64,000 nucleotides of DNA from Candidatus Melainabacteria bacterium (lineage in GTDB: Bacteria; Cyanobacteriota; Vampirovibrionia; Obscuribacterales; Obscuribacteraceae). The position numbers and the translations under genes are program-made. Under the pieces are notes generated by a model. The model searched no databases and had not been told where the DNA came from. It worked only from the letters and a program-made list of their open reading frames with translations. Of the stretch, positions 62,577 through 64,000 are shown in pieces (the stretch's first letter is position 1; each line of letters begins with the position of its first letter). The stretch is from NCBI GenBank assembly GCA_027451745.1, contig DAIDIP010000011.1, forward strand, positions 46,429 through 110,428. Direction: 5' to 3'.

Positions 62577-63351
62577 GATCATGCACCCACTCAACGGACG
62601 ATGTCGGCGCTGCATATAGCTCGTCGTTAGTTGGCTCTATTACTTCGACAGGAGCTATTTGCTCAATTTTAAGATGTCCTGGTCTACCTAAAAACATATG
62701 AATAATGGGGTGTCTTTTATCTAATATTTGTTGCAATTGCTTTGCTGCAATATCAATATCACTTAGCGTAGATCTTGTACTTTTTAGAGTCTCTCGTACA
62801 TCGGAACCAGAGTCTGGATTACGCAAAATTCTATCTAAGCTGTCTAAAGCTTGACGTAAATCAACCATAATTTCTTTCACATCTGACCTTAACGCCTTAT
62901 CTGAGCTTACTTGTTGGAGCATATTAATCGAGTGTTCAAATTGAGCAGTTGTTTGATTAAGATCGTCCATAGTACGAGCAATATCTTTTTTTAGTGATTT
63001 ATCACTCACTATTTTGTTTAAATCAGTAATTGTCTGTTGCGCTATCTGAGCAGTTTCTTTGAGCTCATCTACTAACTGGCGCCATTCTTTAGATAATTTA
63101 GGGTTGTCAGCAAAATCATCTAGTTTGTGGAGCGTTCTTCTCATTTGAAGGCTAAGAATATTGAGATTACTCTCAAGAGGTAAAGCTTGCTCCAGAACAG
63201 GTGTTGCTTTAGAAGCTAAGATTGCAAATTGGTTTGATGCTCGTCTAAATACTTTGTCGTCATTATCAATTCGCTCGCTGAGACTATCCATGTCTATTTT
63301 GTTTATGTCGCGCCCTAACTTATCCACAAGTGCCTCACTTGGATTATGCAC
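62554..63351 (-). CDS. Helical protein resembling the C-terminal part of MCE/MlaD proteins
   Basis: 265 residues from a GTG; the reading frame has a stop seventeen bases or so upstream. The chain is almost wholly helical with repeats such as ELKETAQIAQQTITDLNKIVSD and DLNQTTAQFEHSINMLQQVSSD, ending in ILDKRHPIIHMFLGRPGHLK. This resembles the long coiled C-terminal part of MlaD/MCE lipid-transport proteins, but the N-terminal membrane helix and the MCE beta domain are missing. It may be a truncated copy or a separate helper. Its 3' end overlaps norB by 23 bases. Confidence 0.5.
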   Translation of the reverse strand: MHNPSEALVDKLGRDINKIDMDSLSERIDNDDKVFRRASNQFAILASKATPVLEQALPLESNLNILSLQMRRTLHKLDDFADNPKLSKEWRQLVDELKETAQIAQQTITDLNKIVSDKSLKKDIARTMDDLNQTTAQFEHSINMLQQVSSDKALRSDVKEIMVDLRQALDSLDRILRNPDSGSDVRETLKSTRSTLSDIDIAAKQLQQILDKRHPIIHMFLGRPGHLKIEQIAPVEVIEPTNDELYAAPTSSVEWVHDPSLELLL

Positions 63352-63482
63352 CGGAAGGAAGAATTAGCGGTGTGAATTCTATGGCAAGCCGCATCTTGGG
63401 CTGATTTCATTTTTTTTTGTAGTTATTTTGCTAATTATTTTTTTGTAGTTGTAGATCTAGCTGAAAGCCAGTGTATATATTA

Positions 63483-63499
63483 GATCTCTACCAGAGATC
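63483..63499. repeat. Small palindrome ahead of the transposase
   Basis: GATCTCT (63483-63489) and AGAGATC (63493-63499) flank three bases. It may be a regulatory dyad or part of the element end; the true insertion-sequence terminal repeat was not identified. Confidence 0.25.
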
Positions 63500-63617
63500 C
63501 AGTTTATACATAGTATTACATTTGGTATCATGATGTGCGATAAAAGGTAGAAAGACCCTGTCTCTATCTGATAATTGCTGTGTTACTAACTACTACCGAA
63601 CAAAGCAAAGTCTTTCT

Positions 63618-64000
63618 ATGAAAACAAAGTGTAATCGCATGGAAACAAATGTGCAAGCCCATCTTAAGTTAAAAGGACAAAAGCTTTTAAAGATTGACAG
63701 TGGGGGCGGGCTATTGAGTAATTTAGGTGGTTTACCATTATTGTCTAAGGTAGCAGAGGGCACACAGATGATAGAAAAGGCAGCTGCCAGGATACCGGAA
63801 TGGAGAAAAGAGGAGTTTATTATCTTTAGCAAGGCAGAACTTTTATCGCAACGATTATTTTTAACGGCCGGCGGTAATTCTGATGCTATTGACTGCACCT
63901 TGTGGAGAGACGATCCGGCATTGAAAAGTGTATTGGGCAAGGAACCAAATGGATTTGCACTTGCCTCACAATCAACACACAGCCGACTAGAACAAGCCAT
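63618..64000 (+). CDS. IS1380-family transposase, N-terminal part (cut by window end)
   Basis: An open frame from the ATG at 63618 to the window end, 127 codons, with a second ATG at 63639. IS1380 landmarks are clear: an early SGGGLLSNLGGLPLL region, then ELLSQRLFLTAGG, the RDDPALK phrase and LASQSTHSRLEQA. In this family the sequence RDDPALK followed by LASQPTxSRLE is typical. The DDE residues would come downstream, outside the window. The large frame on the opposite strand here is a shadow. Left of it is the MCE-tail-like gene. Confidence 0.88.
   Translation, partial: MKTKCNRMETNVQAHLKLKGQKLLKIDSGGGLLSNLGGLPLLSKVAEGTQMIEKAAARIPEWRKEEFIIFSKAELLSQRLFLTAGGNSDAIDCTLWRDDPALKSVLGKEPNGFALASQSTHSRLEQA

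Noticed and set aside
63593..64000. 135-residue frame on the minus strand at the window end
   Set aside because: It is a mirror of the IS1380 transposase frame, with no family motif and an amino-acid mix typical of shadows.
1..64000. CRISPR array, rRNA or tRNA genes
   Set aside because: I scanned the gaps by eye and saw no regularly spaced repeats or cloverleaf-like segments. Programs for RNA genes were not available, so a short RNA could be missed.

Overview
The window is a gene-dense, AT-rich bacterial chromosome segment with about 65 protein genes on both strands, often with tiny or overlapping gaps. I see no rRNA, tRNA or CRISPR array. The gene set points to a non-photosynthetic relative of Cyanobacteria (Vampirovibrionia/Melainabacteria, perhaps Obscuribacterales). 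The clues are a fused-type transaldolase/glucose-6-phosphate isomerase end followed by zwf, minCDE with a RodA-type gene, a cyanobacterial-style RRM protein, Ser/Thr kinases (one TPR-linked), many TPR proteins, a quinol NO reductase, and no photosynthesis genes. This placement is an inference from gene content; no marker-gene tree could be run.

Layout. 1-6.4 kb: pentose-phosphate genes (tal-pgi end, zwf), patatin lipase, LolA-like secreted protein, cytidine deaminase, TPR protein, nagA. 6.5-11.4 kb: coiled-coil protein, then the division and shape cluster minC-minD-minE-rodA. 11.6-18.1 kb: UbiA-type prenyltransferase, Ser/Thr kinase, KdsD-type isomerase, a three-gene zinc-ribbon/oxidoreductase/MnmC-like operon, rubrerythrin, START-like protein. 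18.4-24.3 kb: two small degenerate GGDEF proteins around an M16 protease and an RRM protein. 24.4-27.5 kb: FxLYD/TPR protein and rplJ-rplL with a leader attenuator. 27.5-37.4 kb: 2Fe-2S ferredoxin, secreted hydrolase, tatA-uvrB, a HigBA-type toxin-antitoxin pair, pirin, the primary sigma factor, alkyladenine glycosylase.

37.5-50 kb: a GC-rich purine repeat patch ahead of asnB, a GAF-REC-GAF-GGDEF-HD-GYP protein, a uracil-DNA glycosylase, a TetR regulator between two leucine-rich-repeat-variant (LRV) proteins with shared operators, and several secreted or membrane proteins of unknown role. 50-64 kb: ArsR plus AHSA1 pair, GlsB-type protein, a GT-C membrane protein with an SGNH protein, a TPR Ser/Thr kinase, a CHASE3-PAS histidine kinase, a HipB-type repressor with three phased operators and a decayed hipA, quinol NO reductase, a helical MCE-tail-like protein, and the start of an IS1380-family transposase cut by the window end.

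The points most worth following are: (1) two GGDEF-type proteins that lost the catalytic motif but kept the RxxD inhibitory site, next to one intact GGDEF/HD-GYP enzyme, suggesting local c-di-GMP receptors; (2) the TetR-LRV module; (3) hipB with three evenly spaced operators and a hipA fossil; (4) the purine-rich repeat patch that supplies the asnB ribosome-binding site; (5) several leader hairpins that appear to hide ribosome-binding sites or act as attenuators.
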